A stretch of DNA of 64,000 nt from Treponema sp. (GCA_017935745.1 JAGBGX010000011.1:1-64000); one strand, 5' to 3'. Positions 1-7,954 are shown, counted from the first letter of the stretch. Notes: generated by a model from the letters alone, not told the origin. A program made the numbers and translations.

Positions 1-960
1 GCAAACGCATTCTCAGTTGCAGGGTACACATTCAAGGGCTGGGCAGCGGACGCCTCTGCGGAAGAGCCTCTGTACACGGACAGGCAGCAGGTTCTCATTT
101 CCGCCGACACTCAGCTGTATGCAGTCTGGGGAAAAGCAGATACAGAAACCCCTGATGCGCCAAGCTCTGACGGCCTGTCAGTGGACGGTGACGGCAACCT
201 TGTTGTAGAAGATGCCGCTGCTGTAAAGCCGGACGTGCGTATCCCGGACGGCGTGAAATCGATAGGCGGCAGCAATGCCTTTATAGATGGCTCATTTTGT
301 GGCATATATACTGGATTTAAAAGTATAACAATTCCTGCCAGCGTAGAAGAGATTACCAGAGAGGCATTTACAGATAGCAGGGATCTTGGATTTATGATAA
401 TGCATGATAAAAGAACTAAGCCACTTCCATTTAAATTCATTGTGGATGAAAAGAATCAGCATTTCAAGACAAATGCAAGCGGCAATATGCTTCTTTCCAA
501 GGACGGAACTGTTTTGTACTTTGTTACAAATTTATCTGATGACTTTACAATTCCGGCAACTGTTACAGAAATAGCAGATGCGGCATTTCACGGTGCGAAT
601 ATAAAAATTATAGAACTGTGTAATATGAAAATACACAATAACTCCGGCGTGTTTCAATATTGCTCAAGGCTTGAAACAGTGAAATTAGTGAATGTTACCA
701 GTATTGCTCCGTGGCAACATGATTTTTTAGAATGCACAAGCTTGCTGAGCGTAGATTTGAGTGAAAGCGGAATAACTGAACTTGACTACACTTTTGAGAA
801 ATGCTCCAAACTAGAAGAAGTATATCTCCCGAAAGCAGTGGTGACTTTTGACAAATATAAACAGACTCTCACTGACTGCACAGTACTAAAGTATGTGAAA
901 AAACCTGGGAATATAAACTTAGATTATCTGCCAACTGGCATTACAATCGAAGACTATTAG
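1..960 (+). CDS. BspA-like leucine-rich repeat surface protein, 5' truncated by window edge
   Basis: The reading frame is open from base 1, so the true start lies outside the window. The first 45 residues or so contain GYTFKGWAAD and, 24 residues later, LYAVW, the signature of an InlB-B/Listeria-Bacteroides repeat. From about residue 75 the protein changes to BspA-type (LRR_5) repeats, with recurring phrases such as KSITIPASVEEITREAF and FTIPATVTEIADAAF. Such proteins are secreted or surface exposed and often mediate adhesion in oral and gut bacteria. No C-terminal anchor is visible; the protein ends in GITIEDY. The role is inferred from the family; the fold assignment is fairly secure. A strong terminator follows directly. 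Confidence 0.85.
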   Translation, partial: ANAFSVAGYTFKGWAADASAEEPLYTDRQQVLISADTQLYAVWGKADTETPDAPSSDGLSVDGDGNLVVEDAAAVKPDVRIPDGVKSIGGSNAFIDGSFCGIYTGFKSITIPASVEEITREAFTDSRDLGFMIMHDKRTKPLPFKFIVDEKNQHFKTNASGNMLLSKDGTVLYFVTNLSDDFTIPATVTEIADAAFHGANIKIIELCNMKIHNNSGVFQYCSRLETVKLVNVTSIAPWQHDFLECTSLLSVDLSESGITELDYTFEKCSKLEEVYLPKAVVTFDKYKQTLTDCTVLKYVKKPGNINLDYLPTGITIEDY

Positions 961-968
961 AATAAATA

Positions 969-1011
969 CAGCACAAAAAAGCCTGCCACAGTGGCAGGCT
1001 TTTTTGTGCTG
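969..1011. terminator. 20-bp perfect stem-loop terminator, probably bidirectional
   Basis: Bases 969-988 are the exact reverse complement of 992-1011, with a 3-base loop. The GC core (GCCTGCCA/TGGCAGGC) is flanked by A6 and T6, so it reads as an intrinsic terminator on both strands. It closes the LRR gene, whose stop is 8 bases upstream. Confidence 0.92.
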
Positions 1012-1115
1012 TGACTTTTTTCTTGCGTATGCAGATGTTATTATGATATTATTACGGTGTCTTTTTTATTTTTTTCAGTAATAAATAGAGTGCAGCTGTT
1101 TTGCAGGAGGATGCA

Positions 1116-1374
1116 ATGGAAAACAAGCAGATTTTGATAGGTGCGATACGGGCTTGCGAGACTAGAGAAATGCTGGATTCAACATTTGCTCTTTATTAAA
1201 GTTTCTGATTTGCAGCAGTGATGTGATGTTTTAGTGGAGGCTATGTATAGTCCTGAAATGTTTTTTTCTAGCGGGGAGCCTGCATTGAAGCAGCGGTATG
1301 AACTGACTGTAGAAATGTTCCTGACGATGGAATGGAAACTTTCCATGGTATATGAAAAAATGGGGATTGATTAA
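1116..1374 (+). pseudogene. Degenerate small gene upstream of the ImmA-like pseudogene
   Basis: A GCAGGAGG site precedes ATG 1116, which opens a 27-codon frame (MENKQILIGAIRACE...) ending at 1199. Just beyond, another frame reads IKVSDLQQ, an in-frame TGA at 1219, then CDVLVEAMYSPEMFF... to a TAA at 1372-1374 that overlaps the next ATG as TAATG. Joining the frames would give one protein of about 85 residues, broken by one frameshift and one nonsense codon. I do not recognise the product. Its coupling to an ImmA/IrrE-type gene suggests a partner or antitoxin-like protein, but no helix-turn-helix is visible. Two independent small ORFs (1116-1199 and 1243-1374) are the alternative. Confidence 0.45.
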
Positions 1375-1918
1375 TGTCTCTTTATGCAATGGATAATCAA
1401 AAAGCAAAATATATTGCTGAAACATTTAATCTGAATGAAGAGAGCGTGATGAAACTGTTTCAGCGGTATGAAGAGCTGAGTGTGATGAATAAGAAGCAGT
1501 ATCTTGCACATATAATGCGTTCCTTGAAGCAGTACATCAGAGACCATTGTAAAGCTCCATTTTTTAGGATTACGTGCAGAGAATCTAGCAGCAATCCTGA
1601 GCTAAAAGGAACTGGTTGCGCCAGTTATAAAAAAGGACAGTCGTTCACTGTTCTTTATGATTCTCAGCTGGAACCGAAGCAAGCCCGTATTGTAATTGCA
1701 CATGAACTGGGCATTTGTTTTTGATTGTCTTGTCTGATACAGAATATGAAGACAGCCATGAACCTTTGTCATCTATTTTTTGTATCTTTACAATACTGGA
1801 TAAAAATGATTTCTATATGGAAAAGACTGCTCCTTTTCAGCATGATTCATGGCAAAGCATTGTTTCTGATTTCAGGCAGTTAAAAAATCAGCTTGATGGA
1901 AAACTGAATATCTCATAG
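1374..1918 (+). pseudogene. ImmA/IrrE-type metallopeptidase, frameshifted in the HELGH motif
   Basis: The first frame encodes 116 residues reaching IVIAHELG and then stops as ICF. The downstream frame, from base 1712, reads H-LFLIVLSDTEYED and runs to 1918. Restoring a single C near base 1712 gives HELGH, the zinc-binding HExxH motif of ImmA/IrrE-family peptidases, and one continuous protein of about 181 residues. The N-terminal part (about residues 1-60) is helical and of unknown role. Family members usually cleave repressors or act as toxins. Either the gene is inactivated in its catalytic motif or the base call is wrong. The preceding ORF ends in the TAATG overlap. Confidence 0.75.
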
Positions 1919-1951
1919 GTTTCTGCTCCTCTGCTCCCTCCGTCTCTTGCC

Positions 1952-1980
1952 TTGACAGATGTCTGCTCTTTTTTTAGAAT
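1952..1980 (+). promoter_or_regulatory. Promoter of the EF-G gene
   Basis: TTGACA (1952-1957), a 17-base spacer and TAGAAT (1975-1980) form a near-consensus sigma70-type promoter. The expected transcription start is near 1987, which excludes any EF-G start before that point and supports ATG 2051. Confidence 0.7.
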
Positions 1981-2050
1981 GGCAGAAGATTTTCAGCGGG
2001 CGGACAATCCGGCTTTGCTCTTGCGTCCGTGCCGCTTTTTAGGAATTGCT

Positions 2051-4087
2051 ATGCTGGACAAAATGAGAAATATCGGCATCATGGCTCATATCGATGCCGG
2101 AAAGACAACGACAACGGAACGCATCCTGTACTATTCAGGAAAAATTCATAAGATTGGCGAAATTGACGACGGTGCGGCGACGATGGACTTTATGAAGCAG
2201 GAGCAGGAGCGCGGCATCACTATCGCTTCCGCCGCAATCACGACTGAATGGAAGGGATATACAATCAACATAATCGACACTCCCGGCCATGTGGACTTTA
2301 CCGCGGAGGTTGAGCGTTCCCTGCGCGTTCTTGACGGAGCCGTCGCCGTGATTTGCGCAGTGGGCTGGGTTCAGCCTCAGACTGAAACGGTCTGGAAGCA
2401 GGCTGACAGGTTCCACGTTCCGCGCATCTGCTTTGTGAACAAGATGGACCGTGCGGGAGCTGACTTTTTCGGCGCGATGAATGATGTGCACGCAAAGTTC
2501 GGCTGCGAGACGGCGGCTCTTGAAATTCCCATCGGGGAAGGGCAGGATTTTGAAGGCGTCATTGATTTAATCAGGATGAAGGAAATCCGCTGGGATGATG
2601 CTTCCGAAGGGGAGCTGTTCACGGAAACTGATGTCAGCCCGGAGCACAGGGAGCGTGCCGTGCAGTGGCGGGAAAAGCTTCTTGATGCCATTGCTTCCCA
2701 TGACGATGAGCTTGCGGAACTGTACATTGACGGAAAGGAAATCACGGAAGCGCAGCTTGCCGCGTCCTTGCGCAAGGCTGTCATAAGCCGCTCTCTTGTT
2801 CCGTTCCTGTGCGGCTCGAGCCGCCATAACCAGGGCGTTCAGCCGCTGATTGACGCAATCGTGTCATACCTTCCGTCCCCTGATGAAGTTCCGCCCGCCG
2901 AGGCTGTCCACATAAAGAAAGGCGAAGAGGAAACGGTTCTTGTCAAGTGCGACCCGGACGCGAAATTTCCTGCGGGGCTTGTCTTTAAGATTCAGCATGA
3001 CCGCGAGGCGGGAATCCTGTGCTTTGTGCGCATGTACGCCGGGACGGTTGCGGCGGGCGCACAGGTGTACAACACCGGGAAAAAGAAGCGCGAGCGGGTG
3101 AACCGTATTCTGCGCGTGAACGCAAGCCGCATGGAGCAGATAGACAGCGTGAGCGCGGGAGACATTGCGGTGTTTGTCGGGCTGAAGTGCGCTCAGACAG
3201 GCGATACGCTTGCAAGCGAAGGTTTTCCGCTCCTGCTTGAAAGCGTTCAGTTTCCCGAGCCGGTCATTTCAGTTGCCATAGAGCCTGAGACTCTGGGCGA
3301 CCGCGACAAGCTTCAGGAAACGCTCGAAGTCCTGAGCCGCGAGGATCCCACGTTTGTTCACCGTGATGACGAAGAGACCGGGCAGCTTATTATCTCCGGC
3401 ATGGGCGAGCTTCATCTTGATGTCCTTGTCACGCGCATCCGGGATGACTTCAAGGTGAAGTGCAGGGTAGGCTCTCCCCAGGTTACATACCGGGAGTCAG
3501 TTTCTTCTGCTGCGGACTACACGGAGATGTACAGCAGGATTCTTGCCGGAAAGGAAAATGCGGCGAAGCTTTCACTGCATGTTGAGCCGCGGGAAACGGG
3601 CGCCGGAAATGCCTATGTCTGCGCTGTCAGCGAAAGTTCCGTTCCGAAGGATATTCTTGATGCCATTGAGCGGAGCATCACGGGCTGCTTCGGCTCCGGG
3701 ATCAGGATGGGCTATCCGTGCACGGACATTGCGGTTACGCTGACAGATGTGGTGTATGACGAGCTGACGGCAACTCCGTTTGCGTTTGAAGCTGCGGCCG
3801 CCGAAGCGTTTGACAAGGCATGCTCTGCCGCCAGTCCGCAGCTGCTTGAGCCTGTGATGGATGTTGACATTGAATGTCCCGCTGAATTTGTCGGGGATGC
3901 GATGAGCCAGATAACCCAGCGCGGCGGAATGATTTCGAGCATGGATGAAAAGTCAGACGGAAACGTCATTCATGCAAAGGCTCCGATGGCGCGGATGTTC
4001 GGCTTTTCCACGAACCTCCGCTCTGTCACCCAGGGAAGAGCCAGCTTCGGCATGACGTTCAGCCATTTTCAGCCGAAAAGCAGCTAG
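2051..4087 (+). CDS. fusA: Elongation factor G family GTPase
   Basis: A 678-residue translational GTPase. The G1 motif AHIDAGKTTTTE is at about residues 12-23, switch-I text RGITIASAA follows, G3 DTPGHVDF is near residue 76 and G4 NKMD near 130. Domains II-V continue to the C-terminus, and the length suits EF-G. EF-G moves tRNA and mRNA through the ribosome, or splits ribosomes in recycling paralogues. Spirochaetes carry two EF-Gs; which this is cannot be decided here. The usual AVGGVQPQ after G3 reads AVGWVQPQ. ATG 2051 is chosen because a promoter at 1952-1980 excludes the longer frame and AGGA lies about 8 bases upstream. Its 3' end overlaps the convergent hydrolase gene by 29 bases. Confidence 0.9.
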   Translation: MLDKMRNIGIMAHIDAGKTTTTERILYYSGKIHKIGEIDDGAATMDFMKQEQERGITIASAAITTEWKGYTINIIDTPGHVDFTAEVERSLRVLDGAVAVICAVGWVQPQTETVWKQADRFHVPRICFVNKMDRAGADFFGAMNDVHAKFGCETAALEIPIGEGQDFEGVIDLIRMKEIRWDDASEGELFTETDVSPEHRERAVQWREKLLDAIASHDDELAELYIDGKEITEAQLAASLRKAVISRSLVPFLCGSSRHNQGVQPLIDAIVSYLPSPDEVPPAEAVHIKKGEEETVLVKCDPDAKFPAGLVFKIQHDREAGILCFVRMYAGTVAAGAQVYNTGKKKRERVNRILRVNASRMEQIDSVSAGDIAVFVGLKCAQTGDTLASEGFPLLLESVQFPEPVISVAIEPETLGDRDKLQETLEVLSREDPTFVHRDDEETGQLIISGMGELHLDVLVTRIRDDFKVKCRVGSPQVTYRESVSSAADYTEMYSRILAGKENAAKLSLHVEPRETGAGNAYVCAVSESSVPKDILDAIERSITGCFGSGIRMGYPCTDIAVTLTDVVYDELTATPFAFEAAAAEAFDKACSAASPQLLEPVMDVDIECPAEFVGDAMSQITQRGGMISSMDEKSDGNVIHAKAPMARMFGFSTNLRSVTQGRASFGMTFSHFQPKSS

Positions 4088-4691
4088 ATGCCTGCCGGCT
4101 TTCGCCAGCATTTGCCGCGGACTGCTCAAGCTCGGACAGCGGAACGCAGCTGATTCCCATGTTCATCATGTCAAAGATGTTTGCCCGGGCGACTTCCTCT
4201 GTCTTGGCGGAGCATGCGTCAGTGCAGACTATTGTTTCATAGCCGAAGCTCATTGCATCGCATGCTGTTCCCCGGATGCAGTTGGGGTACTGCGTCCCTG
4301 AAATGACAATCCTTGTTATGCCCCGCTCCTGAAGCATTCCGTTCAGCCCGGTGTTAAAGAATGCGCTGTTGCGCTTTTTTACAAGCAGCGTGTCCTGCTG
4401 CGTCACTGGAATGCCGTCCGCGATTTTACAGCCGAATGTGCCGGGAACGCAGAATCCTTTGTTTCCGTTTTCAAAGTGCTTTTTCCTGTATGGCTCCACA
4501 TCGCTTCCAGAGGAGTCATGTTCCCTGATGATAAAGAAAATGTCCCAGCCGCTGCTGCGGGCAAGGGCAACCAGCCGCTGAATGGCAGGAATCGTATCCA
4601 TTGCTCCTGCAACATACATGACGGAGCCTGGCAGAACAAAGTCGTTCTGCATGTCGATTACAAAGAGAGCTGTCCTGCCGTTTCTGCCCAT
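4059..4691 (-). CDS. Isochorismatase-family cysteine hydrolase
   Basis: A 210-residue protein with the isochorismatase-like alpha/beta fold. The three family catalytic residues can be placed: Asp in VIDMQNDF near the N-terminus, Lys in LLVKKRNSAF, and the nucleophile Cys in GTQYPNCIRGTACDA. The family includes nicotinamidases, isochorismatases and other amidohydrolases. The ISGTQYPNCIR context resembles cysteine hydrolases of unknown substrate, so no specific substrate is claimed. An AGGAA site lies about 9 bases before the ATG. The region upstream of the start holds a cluster of inverted repeats (4723-4827). Its 3' end overlaps the end of the EF-G gene. Confidence 0.85.
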   Translation of the reverse strand: MGRNGRTALFVIDMQNDFVLPGSVMYVAGAMDTIPAIQRLVALARSSGWDIFFIIREHDSSGSDVEPYRKKHFENGNKGFCVPGTFGCKIADGIPVTQQDTLLVKKRNSAFFNTGLNGMLQERGITRIVISGTQYPNCIRGTACDAMSFGYETIVCTDACSAKTEEVARANIFDMMNMGISCVPLSELEQSAANAGESRQASSCFSAENG

Positions 4692-4722
4692 GATGCGGTT
4701 CCTGCTGAAAAGGTCGGAAAAT

Positions 4723-4827
4723 CAACAGCCTCAACGCTTGCGTCGAGGCTGTTGTTCTCATAAGGTATTGCAGTCGGGTTTCATACCCTTTATTACGACG
4801 CAGAGCGTCGGGTATCAAACCCTCCGC
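4723..4827. repeat. Cluster of palindromes between tRNA-Lys and the hydrolase gene
   Basis: Bases 4723-4737 and 4740-4754 form a 15-bp inverted repeat with one mismatch and a 2-base loop. About 20 bases on, GGGTTTCATACCC pairs, with one mismatch, to GGGTATCAAACCC. Each arm is also self-complementary (GGGT/ACCC), and an inner hairpin CGACGC-AGA-GCGTCG sits between them. This could be the folded leader or operator of the hydrolase gene, or a dispersed intergenic palindromic element. It is not a simple terminator, because no T-run follows. Confidence 0.55.
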
Positions 4828-4832
4828 ACGAA

Positions 4833-4862
4833 TAAAAAAAAGCACCTACATCCTGTAAGTGC
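4833..4862 (-). terminator. Terminator of tRNA-Lys
   Basis: Read on the minus strand, GCACTTAC-AGGAT-GTAGGTGC (one G-U pair) is followed by a run of eight T. It starts a few bases after the tRNA 3' end. Confidence 0.85.
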
Positions 4863-4868
4863 CTGAAC

Positions 4869-4941
4869 TGAGCTACTCGTGATTCGAACACGAGACCCAC
4901 GCCTTAAAAGGGCGTTGCTCTACCTACTGAGCTAGTAGCCC
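4869..4941 (-). tRNA. tRNA-Lys (UUU)
   Basis: On the minus strand the cloverleaf is complete. The acceptor stem is GGGCTAC/GTAGCTC (one G-U), the D-stem GCTC/GAGC, and the anticodon stem ACGCC/GGCGT with loop CTTTTAA, giving anticodon TTT. The T-arm is TCGTG-TTCGAAT-CACGA and the discriminator is A. CCA is not encoded. Confidence 0.95.
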
Positions 4942-4964
4942 ATCCGTTAATAAAACGTACATAA

Positions 4965-4993
4965 ATCATATAGCTTTTGCTGTGTTTGGTCAA
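4965..4993 (-). promoter_or_regulatory. Promoter of tRNA-Lys
   Basis: On the minus strand, TTGACC, a 17-base spacer and TATGAT lie 23 bases before the tRNA 5' end, so transcription should start about 17 bases upstream of the mature tRNA. Confidence 0.7.
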
Positions 4994-5067
4994 GCGGTTT
5001 TTCCGCTTTTTGTGCGTTTCTTGTGTGATGCAGTGCGGCCTTTCGCCGCCGGTTTTTCGTTTTTCTA

Positions 5068-5096
5068 TTGGCATCCGGGGCGTTTTGCCGTATACT
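5068..5096 (+). promoter_or_regulatory. Promoter of rsgA, close to the start codon
   Basis: TTGGCA (5068-5073), a 17-base spacer and TATACT (5091-5096). Only 11 bases separate the -10 element from ATG 5108, so the expected 5' leader is about 4-5 bases. No Shine-Dalgarno sequence is present. Confidence 0.65.
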
Positions 5097-5107
5097 TTTC
5101 AGTATCT

Positions 5108-6070
5108 ATGAACGGACTGATTTTAGACGGCAGCAAGAATGTTTTTAAAGTTGAATGCGAAGACGGCCAGCTCCGCTCCTGTTCAATCAAAGGAAAAATC
5201 CTCAGGGCTGGAAAAGGATATTACAATCCGCTTGCGCCCGGCGACATTGTGTTTCTTGACGAAGATTCAATTGAAGGCGAAAAGGGAATGATTGCCGGCC
5301 TTTCCGAGCGGAAGAATGAATTTGTACGGTGGAATGTAAAGAAGCGGCAGCCTCAGGTCCTTGCAGCGAACCTTGACTGCCTTCTGATTGTCACCACTCC
5401 TGACGAGCCTGCGTTCAAGCCGCAGTTCATTGACCGTGCGCTTGCCCAGGCTGAATGCCAGAACATCACGCCGGTTGTTGTCTGCAACAAGTATGATCTT
5501 CCTGCGGCGCAGGACAGTGCGTTTCAGGACAGGCTTGCCGACTGGGAGCGCATCGGGTACAAGGTTATCCGCTCAAGCGCGCGCACCGGAGAAGGAATCG
5601 AAGAGCTTGCGCTTTTTATGGAAAACAAGCTGTGCGCCTTTGTGGGAAAAAGCGGCGTCGGAAAAAGCTCCATCATCAATGTGCTTGACAACAGCGTTGT
5701 TTTAAAGACAGGAAGCCTTTCAAAAAAATACGGAAAGGGAACCCACACAACGACAAAGGGAACGCTTATCCATCTTCAGCTGAATGAATCCCTTGTGGGC
5801 GGACGCAAGGATGCCGTGGCGGATATAATTGACACTCCCGGCGTAAAGACGTTCCTGCTCAACGGAATTTCTGCGGAAAACCTTGCGCTCTATTACCGGG
5901 AATTCTTTCCGTTTCTTGGGAAGTGCAGCTTCGGCATGAGCTGTTCCCACCTGCATGAAAAAGGCTGTGCCGTCTGCCGGGCTGTGGAAGAAGGCGCCAT
6001 ATCTGCCGCCAGATATGAAAGCTGGAAGCACACGTTTGAAGAGCTTGAAAGCGGAACATGGGGTGACTAG
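5108..6070 (+). CDS. rsgA: Ribosome small-subunit-dependent GTPase A
   Basis: A 320-residue circularly permuted GTPase that helps mature the 30S subunit. An N-terminal OB-fold region (about 1-75) is followed by the permuted motifs in diagnostic order: NKYD (G4) near residue 127, GKSGVGKSS (G1) near 179, the TTK segment, and DTPG (G3) near 241. A C-terminal zinc-binding pattern CSFGMSCSHLHEKGC follows. ATG 5108 begins MNGLILDGSKNVF, which matches the OB-fold, and a promoter ending 11 bases upstream excludes the longer frame opening at 4982. There is no visible ribosome binding site, so the mRNA is probably almost leaderless. The EamA transporter gene follows with its own promoter. Confidence 0.93.
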   Translation: MNGLILDGSKNVFKVECEDGQLRSCSIKGKILRAGKGYYNPLAPGDIVFLDEDSIEGEKGMIAGLSERKNEFVRWNVKKRQPQVLAANLDCLLIVTTPDEPAFKPQFIDRALAQAECQNITPVVVCNKYDLPAAQDSAFQDRLADWERIGYKVIRSSARTGEGIEELALFMENKLCAFVGKSGVGKSSIINVLDNSVVLKTGSLSKKYGKGTHTTTKGTLIHLQLNESLVGGRKDAVADIIDTPGVKTFLLNGISAENLALYYREFFPFLGKCSFGMSCSHLHEKGCAVCRAVEEGAISAARYESWKHTFEELESGTWGD

Positions 6071-6096
6071 CCTGGCTTCCTGATGTTTTCAGGCAG

Positions 6097-6125
6097 TTTA
6101 CAAAAGAGCGCGCAGGATTTATACT
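6097..6125 (+). promoter_or_regulatory. Promoter of the EamA transporter gene
   Basis: TTTACA (6097-6102), a 17-base spacer and TATACT (6120-6125), with only 8 bases before ATG 6134. The expected leader is 1-2 bases and no Shine-Dalgarno sequence is seen. Confidence 0.65.
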
Positions 6126-6133
6126 TTTGCCGT

Positions 6134-7033
6134 ATGGAGCGTCAGGAAAACGTGCAGAAAGGTGTCTGCTGGATTTTGTTTTCTTCCTTTGGATTTGCCG
6201 TGATGGGGCTGTGCGTCCGGGAAGCAGGAAACCTTCCGTTTGTTCAGAAAACACTGTTCAGGAATATGATTGCGTTTCTTATTTCGTTTTTGACACTATG
6301 CAGCAAGGCTGGAAAAGACAGGTCTGTCCTGCATGTGCCTGCACCCGCGCGGAAATTTCTGTTTTTGCGCTGCGCTGTCGGCTCCCTTGGCATTTTTGGG
6401 AATTTTTATGCAATCGGACACATGAATATTTCTGACGCGGCCATGCTGAATAAGATGTCTCCGTTTGCCGCAGTTTTTGCAAGCATCTTCATTCTTAACG
6501 AAAAGCCGGGGCTGTTTTCTGCTGTTTCGCTTTTTGTTGTCTTTGCAGGCTCCCTTTTTGTCATAAAGCCGTCATTTGACTTTGCTGCAGTTTTCCCCGC
6601 CGTGTTTGGGTTTGCCGGAGGCGTCGGAGCCGGATTTGCGTCTTGCTTTGTGCGCAAGCTGCGCGGCTATGCTGTCTGCGGGGATCTCATCATATCATGC
6701 TTTTCCCTTTTTTCGAGCCTGCTTGCGCTTCCGTTCATTGTGTTTTTTCATGCGCCCATGTCCCTGCGCCAGATTCTGGTTCTGCTCGGGGCCGGATGTG
6801 CCGCCGCGTGCGGGCAGTTCGGAATGACAAACGCCTACTTCAATGCGCCGGCCTCCAAAATTTCAGTGTTTGACTATTCCAATGTGCTTTTTGCCGCTGC
6901 GCTCGGCTTTGTGTTTCTGGGGCAGGTGCCGGACGCGCTCAGTGTGGCAGGATATGTCATCATTATCGGAACTGCGGCTGCCGTTTTTGTGCACAATGCG
7001 CGGACTGAGCGCCGCAGTCTGCCTGTTTCTTGA
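6134..7033 (+). CDS. EamA/DMT-family membrane transporter
   Basis: A 299-residue, very hydrophobic protein with about ten predicted membrane segments in two EamA halves, e.g. GVCWILFSSFGFAVMGLCV near the start and the VLFAAALGFVFLGQ region near the end. DMT-superfamily carriers usually export or import small metabolites; the substrate cannot be told. The text FRNMIAFLIS and LNKMSPFAAVFASIFILNEKP are typical of the family. ATG 6134 is preferred to the longer frame because a promoter ends 8 bases before it; there is no ribosome binding site. Its 3' end converges on the M28 peptidase gene, 13 bases apart. Confidence 0.88.
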   Translation: MERQENVQKGVCWILFSSFGFAVMGLCVREAGNLPFVQKTLFRNMIAFLISFLTLCSKAGKDRSVLHVPAPARKFLFLRCAVGSLGIFGNFYAIGHMNISDAAMLNKMSPFAAVFASIFILNEKPGLFSAVSLFVVFAGSLFVIKPSFDFAAVFPAVFGFAGGVGAGFASCFVRKLRGYAVCGDLIISCFSLFSSLLALPFIVFFHAPMSLRQILVLLGAGCAAACGQFGMTNAYFNAPASKISVFDYSNVLFAAALGFVFLGQVPDALSVAGYVIIIGTAAAVFVHNARTERRSLPVS

Positions 7034-7046
7034 GTGTCTGCGTCAG

Positions 7047-7949
7047 TCAGCAGGGAACTTTTGCGTCTGCAATCAGATTCAGAACCGATTCCATCACAGA
7101 AAAGCTTGCGGGCGTCAGCGTTGCAATGTCATCGTCCGCTGAGTGGAAGAGCCGCCATGTCAGGGGCAGATGCTCCTTGTATGAAAAGTCGGGAATGTGC
7201 TCCTTTATCCGCCTCTCCTTTGATGACTCACGGTTTACTACCGCGTCCTCAAGGTGCCTGTCGCTGTTGATTTTGCGGGCGTACAGGGAAGCCTCGTCTG
7301 CCGGCAGAAGCGTTATTGCAACCGCAGGAATTCCGCAGGCAAGAAACGATGCGTTGTCGCTGTAAGGAACAGGAAGCGTCATCCATCTTCCGCCTGTTGC
7401 CTGCCGCAGGAGATTCTGGGTTCTGGTGTGCAAGTCTGAAAACTGAAGCTTGAAGCGCGAAGAAGCCGGCGAATTCATTCCGCTTCTTGAAAGAATGGGA
7501 ATTTCCCCGCGGCCGCACGCATCAAAAACGTATACGTCATCGCTTGTAATGCCGAGCCGCTGGAAAGTGCTTGCAATTCCGAACGCGCCTTGTCCGCAGA
7601 CTCCCGTGTCCCAGCCGAGCTCTTCTCCGTCTGTAAAGAAAATCCGCACATTGTGAAACGACGGATAGCTTTTGAGCCGGGCAGCCCAGTCCATGATCTG
7701 CCAGTTTGCCGCGCTGTTGTCATTTGCGCCGGGGCTTCCCGGAACTCTGTCATAATGCGCGATAACTGTCTTGATCTTGAACTGAGGGTTGTACGCTCTG
7801 GAAGCAAACTGAACGAGAATGTGATTCTTTCCGTCTATGACAATCCTTTCTGATTTTACTCCCAGCTGCTCAAGCCGTTCCTGTATAAAATCAGCGCGGC
7901 GGCAGCCATGAGCTATATAGTCTGAAAATGCCTCCGGAAGGAATCCCAT
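7047..7949 (-). CDS. M28-family zinc aminopeptidase-like protein
   Basis: A 300-residue protein with the M28 metallopeptidase pattern. The first zinc histidine is in VIAHYD (His65), the bridging Asp in GANDNSAA (Asp77), and the catalytic/metal glutamates in TDGEELG (109-110). A later Asp in VFDACGRGE and a final His near RHLED complete a plausible set. No signal peptide is seen, so it is probably cytoplasmic. It lies 5 bases downstream of the RRM gene on the same strand and is likely co-transcribed. Family members are aminopeptidases or carboxypeptidases; the substrate is unknown. A GGAGAG site lies about 11 bases before the ATG. Confidence 0.85.
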   Translation of the reverse strand: MGFLPEAFSDYIAHGCRRADFIQERLEQLGVKSERIVIDGKNHILVQFASRAYNPQFKIKTVIAHYDRVPGSPGANDNSAANWQIMDWAARLKSYPSFHNVRIFFTDGEELGWDTGVCGQGAFGIASTFQRLGITSDDVYVFDACGRGEIPILSRSGMNSPASSRFKLQFSDLHTRTQNLLRQATGGRWMTLPVPYSDNASFLACGIPAVAITLLPADEASLYARKINSDRHLEDAVVNRESSKERRIKEHIPDFSYKEHLPLTWRLFHSADDDIATLTPASFSVMESVLNLIADAKVPC

Positions 7950-7954
7950 GTCCG

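Noticed and set aside
1952..2050. A longer EF-G start at the beginning of the open frame
   Set aside because: A TTGACA-17-TAGAAT promoter occupies 1952-1980, and EF-G family proteins begin near the G1 motif as with ATG 2051.
2377..2784. Several long reading frames opposite the EF-G gene and other genes
   Set aside because: They are frame shadows with low-complexity Ser/Arg text and no ribosome binding sites; the opposite genes have full motif sets.
4516..4845. A 109-residue minus-strand reading frame covering the palindrome cluster
   Set aside because: Its start lies in the tRNA terminator, it overlaps the well-supported hydrolase gene in another frame, and its codons come from the inverted repeats.
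4982..5107. A 42-residue N-terminal extension of rsgA
   Set aside because: It would overlap the promoter with -10 at 5091-5096, is Phe/Arg-rich and unlike the OB-fold start, and would run against the tRNA-Lys promoter.
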